Source: UBA7803 sp041686955
Lineage (GTDB): Bacteria; Pseudomonadota; Gammaproteobacteria; Pseudomonadales; Azotimanducaceae
Reading direction: 5' to 3'
NCBI GenBank assembly: GCA_041686955.1
Contig: JAWLCV010000012.1
Coordinates: 1-64,000 of the forward strand
Length of the DNA: 64,000 nucleotides
Shown: piece after piece, positions 44,021 to 53,410 of the stretch
How the letters are laid out: every line of letters starts with the position of its first letter
Numbering within the stretch: the stretch's first letter is position 1
Notes under the pieces: generated by a model
Database searches by the model: none
Told to the model about the DNA's origin: nothing
The model's input: the letters and a program-made list of their open reading frames with translations, nothing else
Position numbers and translations under genes: made by a program

Positions 44021-44665
44021 TCACTCGAGCGCGCGAAGTATCCGACTCTGAATCTCACCGACCTCGCCCTCACCGTCGATCTCGATGAACTCGAGTTTCG
44101 AGCGCTCGGCCTTGTTCCGATAGAAATCTACCAGCGGGTGGGTCTGGCGGTGATACACGGCTAGGCGCTCACGCACCGTGTCTTCCTTGTCGTCGTCGCG
44201 CTGAACCAGCGGTTCGCCGGTTTCGTCGTCTTTTCCCGGCTCGCGCGGCGGATTGAACTCGACGTGATACACGCGGCCCGACGCAGGATGAACGCGCCGG
44301 CCGCTGAGACGTCTGACGATCTGCTCGTCCGGAACCTTGATCTCCACCACGTGATCGATCTCCACGCCCGCCTCGTCCATGGCTTCCGCCTGGGGAATGG
44401 TGCGTGGAAAACCGTCGAAGAGAAATCCGTTGGCGCAGTCCGAAGCCGCAATGCGTTCCTTGACCAGCTCGATGATGATGTCGTCGGAAACCAGCGCGCC
44501 GGAATCCATCACCGCCTTGACCTTCTGGCCCAGCGGCGTGCCTGCGCTGACGGCGGCGCGCAGCATGTCCCCGGTGGATATCTGCGGAATATCGAAGTGC
44601 TCGCAGATGAACTGAGCCTGGGTTCCCTTCCCCGCACCGGGCGGCCCGAGCAATATGATTCTCAT
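44021..44665 (-). CDS. adk: Adenylate kinase
   Basis: 214 residues, the long form with LID domain. Interconverts ATP+AMP and 2 ADP. P-loop IILLGPPGAGKGTQAQF, AMP-binding STGDMLRAAV, FLFDGFPRTIPQAEAM and the LID SGRRVHPASGRVYH. The LID lacks the four Cys of zinc-binding forms. Located 45 bases after relA on the same strand. Confidence 0.98.
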   Translation of the reverse strand: MRIILLGPPGAGKGTQAQFICEHFDIPQISTGDMLRAAVSAGTPLGQKVKAVMDSGALVSDDIIIELVKERIAASDCANGFLFDGFPRTIPQAEAMDEAGVEIDHVVEIKVPDEQIVRRLSGRRVHPASGRVYHVEFNPPREPGKDDETGEPLVQRDDDKEDTVRERLAVYHRQTHPLVDFYRNKAERSKLEFIEIDGEGEVGEIQSRILRALE

Positions 44666-44710
44666 GAGTGATCTCCTTCCTATCGTTGGATTCTAGTAGT
44701 GAAGTTGGGG

Positions 44711-46711
44711 CTATCGGCGCTCGACGCGAACGTCGAGCACGTCGTGAAGACGTCCGAGCCGGTCGACGATGGTGGCCAGTTCCCGGATATGGCCGACGAC
44801 GATGTCCAGGGTGAGGGTGGCGCGGCCGGAGAGCGGGTCCACGCGCCCCGCGTTTGCGACCAGCGACAGATTCAGCTCGTTCAGCAACTCGGTGACGTCC
44901 CGCAACAGGCCCGGACGGTCGTAGGCCTTCAGCTCGATCCTCGCGGAGCGCACCGCCCGCCCAGGGAACTGCGGCAATAGATCGAGTTGACCCTCGAACT
45001 CGTGCTGATCGTGGAGCGCCTCGACGGCCTCCAGCGTCTGACAGTCACCCGTGCCCACCGCGCGGCAGAACGCGGAAACCTGTTCGTAACCCAACGCATG
45101 AGCGGCGCGGGTCCAACCTTCCGGCGCAGGATCCGCCAACTGCAACCGCCGCAGCAACGCGAGCAGACGGCTCCGCCCTTCCTGCTCGTTGACCTCCGGC
45201 GCGCGTGCGCGAAACCAATCGTGAATCTTCTCCCGCGCCCGTGCGCTCTTCACGAAGGCCAGATGCGTATCCAGCCACTCCCGCTGAGGCGCCGGCTCGT
45301 CGCCGGTGAGAATCTCCACCCGCTGTCCCGTCCTGAGCACGGCGTTCAATGCGACCGGGCGGCCTTCCACCAGCGCGCCGCGGCACCGGTGACCGACCTC
45401 CGTGTGCACCCGGTAGGCGAAATCCACCGGCGTCGCCCCGGCGGTCAGGTCGAGCACGTGCCCCTTCGGGGTGGTGACGAAGATGCGCTCGTCCTGAAAC
45501 AGCGCGCGCAGCTCCTCGCCGAGGTCCTGGCCGGCGCCCGCGGTGCCATGCTCCACGTCGTCCCGCCACTCCACGACCTGGCGCAACCAGTTCATCTTTT
45601 CCGCGTACGGACGATCCTCCGCGTCACCCTGCTTGTAGGACCAGTGGGCGCAAACGCCCAGCTCCGCCTCGTCGTGCATCTCCTGGGTGCGGATCTGCAC
45701 CTCGAGGGTCCGGCCGTCCGGGCCGAGCACGGCGGTGTGAATGGAGCGGTAGCCGTTCTCCTTCGGGGACGCGATGTAATCGTCGAACTCGCTGGGGACA
45801 TGGCGCCACTCCGTGTGAATCACGCCCAGGGCGGCATAGCACTGGGCCACGTCCGGCACCAGGACCCGAACCGCGCGCACGTCGTACACTTCGTTCAGGC
45901 CCACCTGCTTAGCCTGCATCTTCCGCCAGATGCTGTAGATGTGCTTGGCGCGCCCCGTCACCCGGGCATGGATACCGCGGGCATTGAGATCCCGCTCCAA
46001 TGCGCTCGCCAGCGCCTCGATCTCCCGTTCCCGCTCTTCACGGCGCCCGTCGAGCTGGCGAGCGATGGCCATGTAGATGTCCGGGGCCAGGTAGCGCAGC
46101 GCCAGATCCTCGAGCTCCCACTTGATCTGCCAGATGCCCAGGCGGTTCGCGAGCGGAGCGAACACGCGATGGGCCTCGTGGGCGATACGCTGCTTGCGCG
46201 CCTCGTCGTCGTGCTTCGCGGAGCGCAACGCCACCACCCGCTCGGCCAGCTTGAGCACCGCGACCCGGGCGTCGTCGATCATGGCGATGAGCATGCGGCG
46301 CACGTTGTCCGCCTGATTGCGCCGCTCGCTGGTCTGCAGGCGCGTGTTGCTCATCTCGAGCAGGCTCGTGGTGGCCATGCGCAGCACCTCCTCGAGGAGA
46401 TGCGCCACGTCCTCCCCCAGCGCCTCCTGCGCCTCCTCCAGAGCGACGGCACCGATGCGCACCGGACGGTAGGAAAGCGCTGCGGCGACGGAGGCGGTAT
46501 CCAGGCGAAGCTGACTCACCAGCTCCGCCATCTCCACGCCGCTTTCCAGATAGTCCTCACCCCGCGGCCCCAGGCCGCGCACGAAGCGGCACGCGCGGAG
46601 CACTGCGTCCCGATCCAGGGCGCCGTGCCGCGCCGCCAGATCGAGAACCCAGGCGTCTACGTCGAGCCGCCCGTCGGGCGCACGCGCGACGTCCTCGCGG
46701 ACCTTAACCAC
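44711..46711 (-). CDS. relA: (p)ppGpp synthetase RelA lacking the zinc-finger/RRM module
   Basis: 666 residues from a GTG (residues 2-8 VKVREDV match RelA N-termini). Pseudo-hydrolase domain about 30-190 without the HD metal motif, so it is synthetase only; synthetase domain about 245-365 with GRAKHIYSIWRKM, EFDDYIASPKENGYRSIH and ELGVCAHWSYK; TGS domain about 408-470 (IFVTTPKGHVLDLTAG); helical region to about 565; ACT domain 590-666 (YDRPGLLRDVTELLNELNLS). The Cys-rich zinc-finger segment (CCxPxPGD ... VHRxDC in E. coli) is missing: helical and ACT regions are joined by only about 25 residues. That accounts for the length deficit against 744 in E. coli. Overlaps rlmD by eight bases. Confidence 0.93.
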   Translation of the reverse strand: MVKVREDVARAPDGRLDVDAWVLDLAARHGALDRDAVLRACRFVRGLGPRGEDYLESGVEMAELVSQLRLDTASVAAALSYRPVRIGAVALEEAQEALGEDVAHLLEEVLRMATTSLLEMSNTRLQTSERRNQADNVRRMLIAMIDDARVAVLKLAERVVALRSAKHDDEARKQRIAHEAHRVFAPLANRLGIWQIKWELEDLALRYLAPDIYMAIARQLDGRREEREREIEALASALERDLNARGIHARVTGRAKHIYSIWRKMQAKQVGLNEVYDVRAVRVLVPDVAQCYAALGVIHTEWRHVPSEFDDYIASPKENGYRSIHTAVLGPDGRTLEVQIRTQEMHDEAELGVCAHWSYKQGDAEDRPYAEKMNWLRQVVEWRDDVEHGTAGAGQDLGEELRALFQDERIFVTTPKGHVLDLTAGATPVDFAYRVHTEVGHRCRGALVEGRPVALNAVLRTGQRVEILTGDEPAPQREWLDTHLAFVKSARAREKIHDWFRARAPEVNEQEGRSRLLALLRRLQLADPAPEGWTRAAHALGYEQVSAFCRAVGTGDCQTLEAVEALHDQHEFEGQLDLLPQFPGRAVRSARIELKAYDRPGLLRDVTELLNELNLSLVANAGRVDPLSGRATLTLDIVVGHIRELATIVDRLGRLHDVLDVRVERR

Positions 46712-48029
46712 CCGCGCCCACTCCCGTGTCCCGAGCGAACAGACCCAGCGTCTCGACGTGGCTGGTGTGTGGAAACATGTCGAAGATCCCTACCTGCTGC
46801 AACGTGAATCCCCTGGCCTGCAAGCGTGCGGCGTCCCCGGCAAACGTGCGCGGATTGCACGACACGTAGGCGATCCGCTCGAGCCTTCGCCACCCCGCCC
46901 AACGCTCCAGATTGGCGCCAGCCCCGGACCGCGGCGGATCCAGCAGCAGAAACTCCGACTCCGGCAGATCCGGGCACGCGGAATCATACAGATCCAGGGC
47001 GGCAAACTCAGCCTGCGCCCCGAGTCCGTTGCGGCGCGCATTGTGTTTCGCCCGCTCCACGGCTTCGCCCGCGAGCTCGTAGCCGCGAACTTCGACCCCA
47101 GAGCGCGCAAGGGCCAGAGAGAAGTTGCCGATGCCGCAGAATAGATCCGTGGCGGTGGCGCCGGGACGCGGCGCCAGGGCCAGCAGGGCCGAGCGCACCA
47201 GCGCCCGGTTCACGAAAGGATTCACCTGGGTGAAGTCCGTGGGCAGAAAGTCGTAGCAGAGCCCATAGTCTGGATTCGTGTAGGAGAGGTACGGCGACGC
47301 CGCGCCGTCGCCGAGAAGGGTTACGGTCTCGTAGCCGCCGGGCTGCAGATAAACCCGGGTCGCGTTCCGCCGCGCGAACTCGAGAAGCCGCGCGCGGTCA
47401 TCCTGGTCGAGATCGGTCAGGTGGCGGACGATGACGGCGGATTCGTGATCGCCGGCCGCGAGCTCCACCTGGGGGATGCGGTCCGGGGAGCGCAGCGCAC
47501 CGAGGGTGGCGGAGAGCTCGGGAAGCATGCGCGAGAACGGCAGCAGGAGGGTCCTGCACTCACTCATGCGCGCCACCCGATTGCTGAATCCCTCTCGAAA
47601 TCCCAGCAGCAGCTCGCCGCCCACGACGCGCGCGCCGAGCCGTGCCTTGGCCCTGTAGTGCAACCGTGGTCCGTGCACCGGTGGATGGAGCCGCCGCGCT
47701 TCGACGCCATGCCCGGCCAAGAGCCGCAGCAACACCCGTTCCTTGTGAACGAGCTGTCGCGGGTAATCCAGATGCTGCAGCGTGCAGCCGCCGCAGCGGG
47801 GAAACACCGGACACGGGGGCAGCCGGCGATCCGCGGCGGCCGCCTCGGGAACGTCGGCTTCGCCGTACCACACGCCGCCCCGCCGCTTCAGCACGCGCAC
47901 GTGGACGGTTTCACCGGGCAGCGCATTGCGCGCCTTCACCATTCGGGATTCGAAACGGCCCTCGCCCAAACCCTCGTCGCCCAGCTCGTCCACCACGAGC
48001 TCGATCTGCCGCGGACCGCGTCGACTCAT
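46704..48029 (-). CDS. rlmD: 23S rRNA (uracil(1939)-C5)-methyltransferase RlmD
   Basis: 441-residue radical-free iron-sulfur RNA methyltransferase. N-terminal TRAM domain, Fe-S cysteines in CPVFPRCGGCTLQHL with a fourth in SECRTL, SAM-binding DLFCGIGNFSLALARSG, DPPRSGAGANLE and the catalytic Cys in IAYVSCNPRTFAGD. Start set by ATGA overlap with recO. rlmD-relA adjacency is conserved in Pseudomonas and E. coli. Confidence 0.95.
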   Translation of the reverse strand: MSRRGPRQIELVVDELGDEGLGEGRFESRMVKARNALPGETVHVRVLKRRGGVWYGEADVPEAAAADRRLPPCPVFPRCGGCTLQHLDYPRQLVHKERVLLRLLAGHGVEARRLHPPVHGPRLHYRAKARLGARVVGGELLLGFREGFSNRVARMSECRTLLLPFSRMLPELSATLGALRSPDRIPQVELAAGDHESAVIVRHLTDLDQDDRARLLEFARRNATRVYLQPGGYETVTLLGDGAASPYLSYTNPDYGLCYDFLPTDFTQVNPFVNRALVRSALLALAPRPGATATDLFCGIGNFSLALARSGVEVRGYELAGEAVERAKHNARRNGLGAQAEFAALDLYDSACPDLPESEFLLLDPPRSGAGANLERWAGWRRLERIAYVSCNPRTFAGDAARLQARGFTLQQVGIFDMFPHTSHVETLGLFARDTGVGAGG

Positions 48030-48721
48030 CCGGCATTCCGCCGGGTCAAGAGTCGCCGGCTGGCCAGGGGTTTCGGTCCCAGAAGCGGCCTGAGCGCCTG
48101 CCGGAAGATCTTCTTGGCCGCGATGCGGGCCCCGCGCGAGTCGTAGCGGCCGTCGGCGATCTCCAGCAGCACCGCGCCCGGGTAGCCGCGGCCGCTGCCG
48201 ACGGCCACGAAGCCGGCATCCATGTGCAGGCGATAATCGGTGTCCGCGCGAATGGACTCGCCGGTGTCGGCGTCGCGGGAAAAATCCAGCCCGTACCCCA
48301 GCTCGTCCAGCAGCAGCCGCTCGAAACCCCGCAGCGCCACGTCCGGCGGGTACTCCGCTGTTTCCAGCCGTTCGAGCACCCAGCACGCTCCCGCGAACAG
48401 CCGCGGCGAGCTCTCGTGCTCGTGGAGCAGGCGCGTCAGCAGCTCCAGAACGTAGAACCCCGACGCCAGGGCATTGCCGCTGAGCCAGGCGTGACGAACC
48501 AGCTCGCAACCGGTGAGGGTGTACAGCGTGCCCCGGCCGCTCCAGCTCACCCGAACCCGGTTGAACGGCTGAAGCACGTTGCCGCGCTTGCTGCCGCGGA
48601 TGCCTCGCGCCACCACCGGCACACGGCCGTGGCCGGCAGTCAGGAGGCTGACGATGGCGCTGCTTTCGCGATACGGCCTGGTGTGCAGCACCAGCGCTGC
48701 TTCACCGGTGACCCGGGTCAT
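48026..48721 (-). CDS. recO: DNA repair protein RecO
   Basis: 231 residues; mediator of RecA loading in the RecFOR gap-repair pathway. N-terminal OB-fold (GEAALVLHTRPYRESSAIVS, ARGIRGSKRGNVLQPFNRV) and the helical C-terminal domain (LLLDELGYGLDF). Overlaps era by 20 bases. In many gammaproteobacteria pdxJ follows recO; here rlmD does. Confidence 0.92.
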   Translation of the reverse strand: MTRVTGEAALVLHTRPYRESSAIVSLLTAGHGRVPVVARGIRGSKRGNVLQPFNRVRVSWSGRGTLYTLTGCELVRHAWLSGNALASGFYVLELLTRLLHEHESSPRLFAGACWVLERLETAEYPPDVALRGFERLLLDELGYGLDFSRDADTGESIRADTDYRLHMDAGFVAVGSGRGYPGAVLLEIADGRYDSRGARIAAKKIFRQALRPLLGPKPLASRRLLTRRNAG

Positions 48722-49607
48722 AGCCCACCCTTCGCAGTCCCGCCGCCGTGGTGCTCCAGCCCGGCCGCACCTTCACCCACAGCCGCAGCATCACCCGCTT
48801 CTCCAGCAGCTTCTCGATGTCCTCCCGGGCTTCGCGGCCGATGACCTTGAGCTTCTCGCCACCCTTGCCGATGACGATGCGCTTCTGGCCCGGCCGCTCC
48901 ACGAAGATCTCGGCGGCCACGTCCACCAGGTTCGGCGATTCGTCGTAGCCCTCGATGACCACCGTCAGATGGTGCGGCACCTCGTCGCCGAGGCGGCGCA
49001 TGAGCTTCTCGCGAATGATCTCCGATACCAGAAACCGCTCGCTCTGATCCGTCACCTGATCGGGGGGGAACAGGTGCGCCTGTTCCGGCAGCCGGGCGAA
49101 CACCGCCCGCCGCAGCGCTTCCAGCCCCGAGCCCTTCAACGCCGATACCGGAAAGATCTCGTCGAAGCGGCCACGCTCGTGGAGCGCGGCCATGGCTGGC
49201 AGCAGCGCTTCCTTGCGCCGGACCAGGTCGGATTTGTTCAGGACGGCGAAGGCGGGAACCGGATGGTGCTCGAGCAGCTTCAGCACCCGCTCGTCACCCT
49301 CGGTCCAGACGTCCCGGTCCACGATCATCAGCACCAGGTCCACGTCGGCCAGCACCGCGGTGGCCGCCCGCACCATCTGCCGGTTGATCTCACGGCGGGC
49401 GTCGTCGTGGATGCCCGGCGTGTCCACGTAGATGGCCTGATCATCGCCCTCGGTGTCCACTCCCAGCAACACGTGTCGCGTGGTCTGCGGCTTGCGCGAG
49501 GTAATGGCCAGCTTCTGCCGCAGCAGGTGATTGAGCAGGGTGGACTTGCCCACGTTCGGACGGCCGATCAGAGCCACGTAGCCGCAACGTTGGATGGTCT
49601 CAGGCAC
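48702..49607 (-). CDS. era: GTPase Era
   Basis: 301 residues from the GTG at 49607, the E. coli length; a TTG at 49622 could add five residues. Essential GTPase for 16S rRNA maturation. G1 LIGRPNVGKSTLLN, G3 VDTPGIHD, G4 LNKSDLV; C-terminal KH domain with IVIGKGGEKLKVIGREAR. Overlaps the rnc stop by eight bases; rnc-era-recO order is near-universal in gammaproteobacteria. Confidence 0.96.
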   Translation of the reverse strand: MPETIQRCGYVALIGRPNVGKSTLLNHLLRQKLAITSRKPQTTRHVLLGVDTEGDDQAIYVDTPGIHDDARREINRQMVRAATAVLADVDLVLMIVDRDVWTEGDERVLKLLEHHPVPAFAVLNKSDLVRRKEALLPAMAALHERGRFDEIFPVSALKGSGLEALRRAVFARLPEQAHLFPPDQVTDQSERFLVSEIIREKLMRRLGDEVPHHLTVVIEGYDESPNLVDVAAEIFVERPGQKRIVIGKGGEKLKVIGREAREDIEKLLEKRVMLRLWVKVRPGWSTTAAGLRRVGYDPGHR

Positions 49608-50295
49608 CTGGCTTCCGTCCAAGACGTTCCGCCACCTTGGTCAGCATGGATTCCGCCGCATTCTTTTCCGCGCCCCGGCGGCTGCGTCCCTGCGCCGCCA
49701 CCGTGAGCTCCAGAGCCGGCACCCGGCAACTCACCGTGAACACCCGCGAGTGGGCAGAGCCCGTGGTGGACTCGATGGCGTACTCCGGCAGGTCCAGATT
49801 CACGCCCTGCAGCATCTCCTGCAATCGCGTCTTGGGATCCTTCAACGCCTCCGGGTCCAGGGTCCGCATGCGCGGCTCCAGCAACCGCAGGGTGAGATCC
49901 CGTGCCGCCTCGATGCCGCCGTCCAGGTGCACCGCGCCGATCACCGCTTCCAGGGAATCGGCGAGAATCGACGCCCGCTTGTGGCCGCCGCTGCGCCGCT
50001 CCCCGGCGCCGAGCCGGAGGTATCGACCGAGGTCCAGCTCGGCGGCCACCTCGGCGAGCGTATCCTTTCGCACCAGATTCGCGCGTAGCAGCGACAGCGT
50101 GTCCTCGTGGGCCGCCGGTTGCTCCTCGAACAGGCGCAGCGCGATCACGTAGCCGAGCACCGCGTCGCCGAGAAATTCCAGCCGTTCGTTGTGGTCCCTC
50201 GCGAAGCTCTTGTGGGTCAGCGCCTGCCGCAACAGGTCCGGGTCGCCGAACCGATAGCCCAGCGCCGCCTCCAGCCGCGTCTCGGGCGGCGTCAC
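49600..50295 (-). CDS. rnc: Ribonuclease III
   Basis: 231 residues from the GTG at 50295, two bases after the preceding stop; an ATG at 50340 inside the DUF4845 gene is the alternative (246 residues, low-complexity Ser/Thr). Processes rRNA precursors and other double-stranded RNA. Catalytic signature HNERLEFLGDAVLG, second acidic cluster LADSLEAVIGAV, and the C-terminal dsRNA-binding domain (DPKTRLQEMLQG ... GRSRRGAEKNAAE). Confidence 0.95.
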   Translation of the reverse strand: MTPPETRLEAALGYRFGDPDLLRQALTHKSFARDHNERLEFLGDAVLGYVIALRLFEEQPAAHEDTLSLLRANLVRKDTLAEVAAELDLGRYLRLGAGERRSGGHKRASILADSLEAVIGAVHLDGGIEAARDLTLRLLEPRMRTLDPEALKDPKTRLQEMLQGVNLDLPEYAIESTTGSAHSRVFTVSCRVPALELTVAAQGRSRRGAEKNAAESMLTKVAERLGRKPGA

Positions 50296-50296
50296 G

Positions 50297-50674
50297 TCAG
50301 TATTCGAATCGCTCGTGGAAGCTGATGACGACATCGACATTGAAGAACAGGTGCTCGCGGCGTTCGTAGCGGACCTCCAGCACGGTGCTGTCCCGGCTGC
50401 GCTGAAGGTCGATGATATCGCGGATGTCGAAGTCGCGCAGGTTGTTGATCTTGAATCGTTTCTTGAGCGCCTCCAGGAGGCTGCTGCGGGACATGGTGCG
50501 CACCTCCTGAGCCGGCAGCCCCTGAATCACCGATTTCACCGTGTAGAAGTCGATGTAATGAGGCGCCAGCCGCAGGGTCAGTGTGATGGCTGCGGCCAGC
50601 ACGATCAGCACCATCAGCCAGCCCATGCCGGTGAGGCCGCGCTGGCGGGCGTACGAAGCGAATTGCGGCATCAT
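50297..50674 (-). CDS. DUF4845 small membrane protein
   Basis: 125 residues with one N-terminal membrane segment (GMGWLMVLIVLAAAITLTLRL) and a periplasmic domain (PHYIDFYTVKSVIQGLPAQ). It is the conserved uncharacterised gene between lepB and rnc in Pseudomonas and many other gammaproteobacteria. The ATG at 50674 has a GGAG ribosome site; a start at 50692 would add six residues. Function unknown; location with signal peptidase I suggests an envelope role but nothing more. Confidence 0.85.
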   Translation of the reverse strand: MMPQFASYARQRGLTGMGWLMVLIVLAAAITLTLRLAPHYIDFYTVKSVIQGLPAQEVRTMSRSSLLEALKKRFKINNLRDFDIRDIIDLQRSRDSTVLEVRYERREHLFFNVDVVISFHERFEY

Positions 50675-50716
50675 GAGTTCTCCGAGGATCACGACGAACG
50701 GTCGTCCTACTGTCTC

Positions 50717-51532
50717 TCAGTCTAGCCAGCGATTGCGTGAAAAGGTTGGCAGTGAGAATCCCGGATCCTTGTGCACCCAAATGGCAACTGCCTTGCCTAC
50801 AATTCGATCCTCGGGAACGAAGCCCCACACCCGGCTGTCCTCGCTGCGGCCCCGGTTGTCACCCATCATGAAGTAGGAGTCTTCCGGTACCACCCATTCC
50901 CGGGGCGGCTCGGGGAACGGGTAGCGGTAGATCGAGTGGTTGCTGTCATCGAAACGCTCGTGGTATTCGCGGATCGGCACCGGGCCGTTTGCGAACGGCA
51001 GGTAGCTCTCGAACTGACGCTCGAGCTGGTAATCCGCGCGCTCGCCGTTGATGTAGAGCACCTTGTTCTCGTACCGGATGTGGTCACCCGGCAGGCCCAC
51101 CACGCGCTTGATGAAGTAGCGCGGGTCGTGAGGCGGAACGAACACCATGATGTCCCCCCGCTCCGGCTCGCCCACCTCGACGATTCGCGTGTTCACCACC
51201 GGCAGGCGCAATCCGTAGGCGTACTTGTTGACCAGAATGAAGTCCCCCACCTCCAGGGTGGGCAGCATGGACTCGGATGGAATCTGATACGGCTCGGCGA
51301 GGAAGCTGCGCAGCAGCAGAACCACCAGCAGCACGGGGAAGAAGGAACGGGCGTATTCCACCAGCTTGGGTTCCGCCAGCACCCGATCCAGCTCTTCCCG
51401 GCGGGTGCCGCTGGCTTCCAGCGACCGTGCCGCGCGCTGACGGCGCGGCTTCAGCACCAGCACGTCGAACAGCCAGACGGCGCCGGAGATCAGCACCGCC
51501 CAGGTGAGTACCAGCGGAAAGTCGATGTCCAT
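50717..51532 (-). CDS. lepB: Signal peptidase I
   Basis: 271-residue membrane-anchored serine-lysine protease that removes Sec/Tat signal peptides. Two N-terminal hydrophobic segments; catalytic Ser88 in IPSESMLPTLEVGDF and Lys142 in FIKRVVGLPGD; C-terminal MMGDNRGRSEDSRVWGFV. Its ATG shares one base with the lepA TGA. lepA-lepB pairing is standard. Confidence 0.97.
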   Translation of the reverse strand: MDIDFPLVLTWAVLISGAVWLFDVLVLKPRRQRAARSLEASGTRREELDRVLAEPKLVEYARSFFPVLLVVLLLRSFLAEPYQIPSESMLPTLEVGDFILVNKYAYGLRLPVVNTRIVEVGEPERGDIMVFVPPHDPRYFIKRVVGLPGDHIRYENKVLYINGERADYQLERQFESYLPFANGPVPIREYHERFDDSNHSIYRYPFPEPPREWVVPEDSYFMMGDNRGRSEDSRVWGFVPEDRIVGKAVAIWVHKDPGFSLPTFSRNRWLD

Positions 51533-53325
51533 CAGCGCTCCACCTTGAGCGCCGCGAGGAACGCCTCCTGAGGGATTTCCACCTTGCCGAGCTGCTTCAT
51601 CCGCTTCTTGCCCGCCTTCTGTTTCTCCAGGAGCTTCTTCTTACGGGTGACGTCGCCACCGTAGCACTTGGCGGTGACGTTCTTGCGTAGCGCCTTCACC
51701 GTGGAACGGGCGATGACCTGGCCGCCGATGGCCGCCTGAATCGCCACATCGAACATCTGCCGCGGGATCAGCTCCTTCATTTTCTCCACGAGCTGCCGCC
51801 CGCGCACCTGGGCCTGGTCGCGGTGAACGATGTTCGCCAGGGCATCCACGCGCTCGCCGTTGATCAGGATGTCGAGCCTCACCAGGTTGGCGGGCTGGAA
51901 ACGCGCAAAGCTGTAGTCCATGGAGGCGAAGCCCCGGCTCACGGACTTCAGCCGGTCGAAGAAATCCATGACCACCTCGTTCATGGGCATTTCCCAGAGC
52001 ATGGAGACCTGACCACCGGTGTAGGTCATGTTCTTCTGCACGCCGCGCCGTTCGACGCACAGCGTCATCACGTTGCCCACGTAGTCCTGGGGCACGAGAA
52101 TGCTCACCTCAACGATGGGCTCGCGCATCTCCTTGTAGTTCACCGGCAGGCGCGACGGATTGTCCACGTGGGTCACGGTGCCGTCGGGCAACTCCACCTC
52201 GTAGACCACCGTCGGCGCGGAGGTGATGAGGTCGAGGTCGTACTCCCGCTCGAGGCGTTCCTGCACGATCTCCATGTGCAGCATGCCGAGAAAGCCGCAG
52301 CGAAAACCGAAACCCAGCGCGTCCGACGTCTCCGGCTCGAAGAACAGCGACGCGTCGTTCAGGGTCAGCTTCTCGAGCGCTTCGCGGAAACTTTCGAAAT
52401 CCTCGGAGTTGACCGGAAACAGGCCCGCGAACACCTGGGGCTTGACCCGGGCGAAGCCGGGAAGCTGGGGCACCTCCTGATGGGACGCCAGCACCAGGGT
52501 GTCCCCCACCGGGGCCCCGCGGATGTCCTTGATGCCGGCGATCACGTAGCCCACCTCGCCGGCGGCGAGTCGCGGCCGGGCCGTGGGCTTGGGGGTGAAG
52601 CAGCCCACGTCGTCCACCACATGGGTGCGTCCGAGGGATTTCACCACCACCTTGTCACCCTTGGCGATCTCACCCTGAACCACCCGCACGAGCGAGACGA
52701 TCCCCAGGTAGTTGTCGAACCAGGAATCGATGATGAGCGCCTGCAACGGCGCCTCCCGGTCGCCCTCGGGCGGCGGAATCTGCGCCACCAGCCGCTCCAG
52801 GAGCTCCGGCACCCCTTCGCCGGTCTTGGCGCTGACGCGAATGGCGTCGTGAGCCGGCAGGCCGATGATCTCCTCGATCTCCCGGGCGACCCGCTCCGGC
52901 TCGGCCTGGGGCAGGTCGATCTTGTTCAGCACCGGCAGCACCTCGAGCCCTTGCTCGATGGCGGTGTAGCAGTTCGCCACGGACTGTGCTTCCACCCCCT
53001 GAGCGGCGTCCACCACCAGCAACGCGCCCTCGCAGGCAGCCAGCGAACGGGACACCTCGTAGCTGAAATCCACGTGGCCCGGGGTGTCGATGAAGTTGAG
53101 CTGATAACGCTGCCCGTCACGGGCCTGGTATTCCAGGGTCACGCTGTGGGCTTTGATGGTGATGCCGCGCTCGCGCTCCAGGTCCATGGAATCCAGAACC
53201 TGCTCCGCCATCTCCCGATCGGAAAGCCCGCCGCAGAGCTGAATCAGCCGGTCGGCCAGGGTCGACTTGCCGTGATCGATGTGGGCGATGATGGAAAAGT
53301 TGCGAATCTGGTCGATTGCAGGCAC
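51532..53325 (-). CDS. lepA: Elongation factor 4 (LepA)
   Basis: 597 residues from the GTG at 53325; an ATG at 53367 would give 611 but adds an Arg/Pro/Gly stretch unlike the family. Ribosome-dependent translational GTPase. G1 IIAHIDHGKSTLADRL, G2 RERGITIK, G3 DTPGHVDF, G4 NKIDLPQ; C-terminal LepA domain with TAKCYGGDVTRKKKLLEKQK. Placed between mucD and lepB as in Pseudomonas. Confidence 0.96.
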   Translation of the reverse strand: MPAIDQIRNFSIIAHIDHGKSTLADRLIQLCGGLSDREMAEQVLDSMDLERERGITIKAHSVTLEYQARDGQRYQLNFIDTPGHVDFSYEVSRSLAACEGALLVVDAAQGVEAQSVANCYTAIEQGLEVLPVLNKIDLPQAEPERVAREIEEIIGLPAHDAIRVSAKTGEGVPELLERLVAQIPPPEGDREAPLQALIIDSWFDNYLGIVSLVRVVQGEIAKGDKVVVKSLGRTHVVDDVGCFTPKPTARPRLAAGEVGYVIAGIKDIRGAPVGDTLVLASHQEVPQLPGFARVKPQVFAGLFPVNSEDFESFREALEKLTLNDASLFFEPETSDALGFGFRCGFLGMLHMEIVQERLEREYDLDLITSAPTVVYEVELPDGTVTHVDNPSRLPVNYKEMREPIVEVSILVPQDYVGNVMTLCVERRGVQKNMTYTGGQVSMLWEMPMNEVVMDFFDRLKSVSRGFASMDYSFARFQPANLVRLDILINGERVDALANIVHRDQAQVRGRQLVEKMKELIPRQMFDVAIQAAIGGQVIARSTVKALRKNVTAKCYGGDVTRKKKLLEKQKAGKKRMKQLGKVEIPQEAFLAALKVER

Positions 53326-53410
53326 TACTCTGGGTCCCCGGCCCGGGGGCGCTCGGCCCTCAGCCATTCAAAGGCGCGCGAGTGTAGCGTATCCCGGAGT
53401 CTGCGGCGAC

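Noticed and set aside
44987..46807. Plus-strand frame of 606 codons opposite relA
   Set aside because: Shadow of relA with His/Arg/Leu-rich composition.
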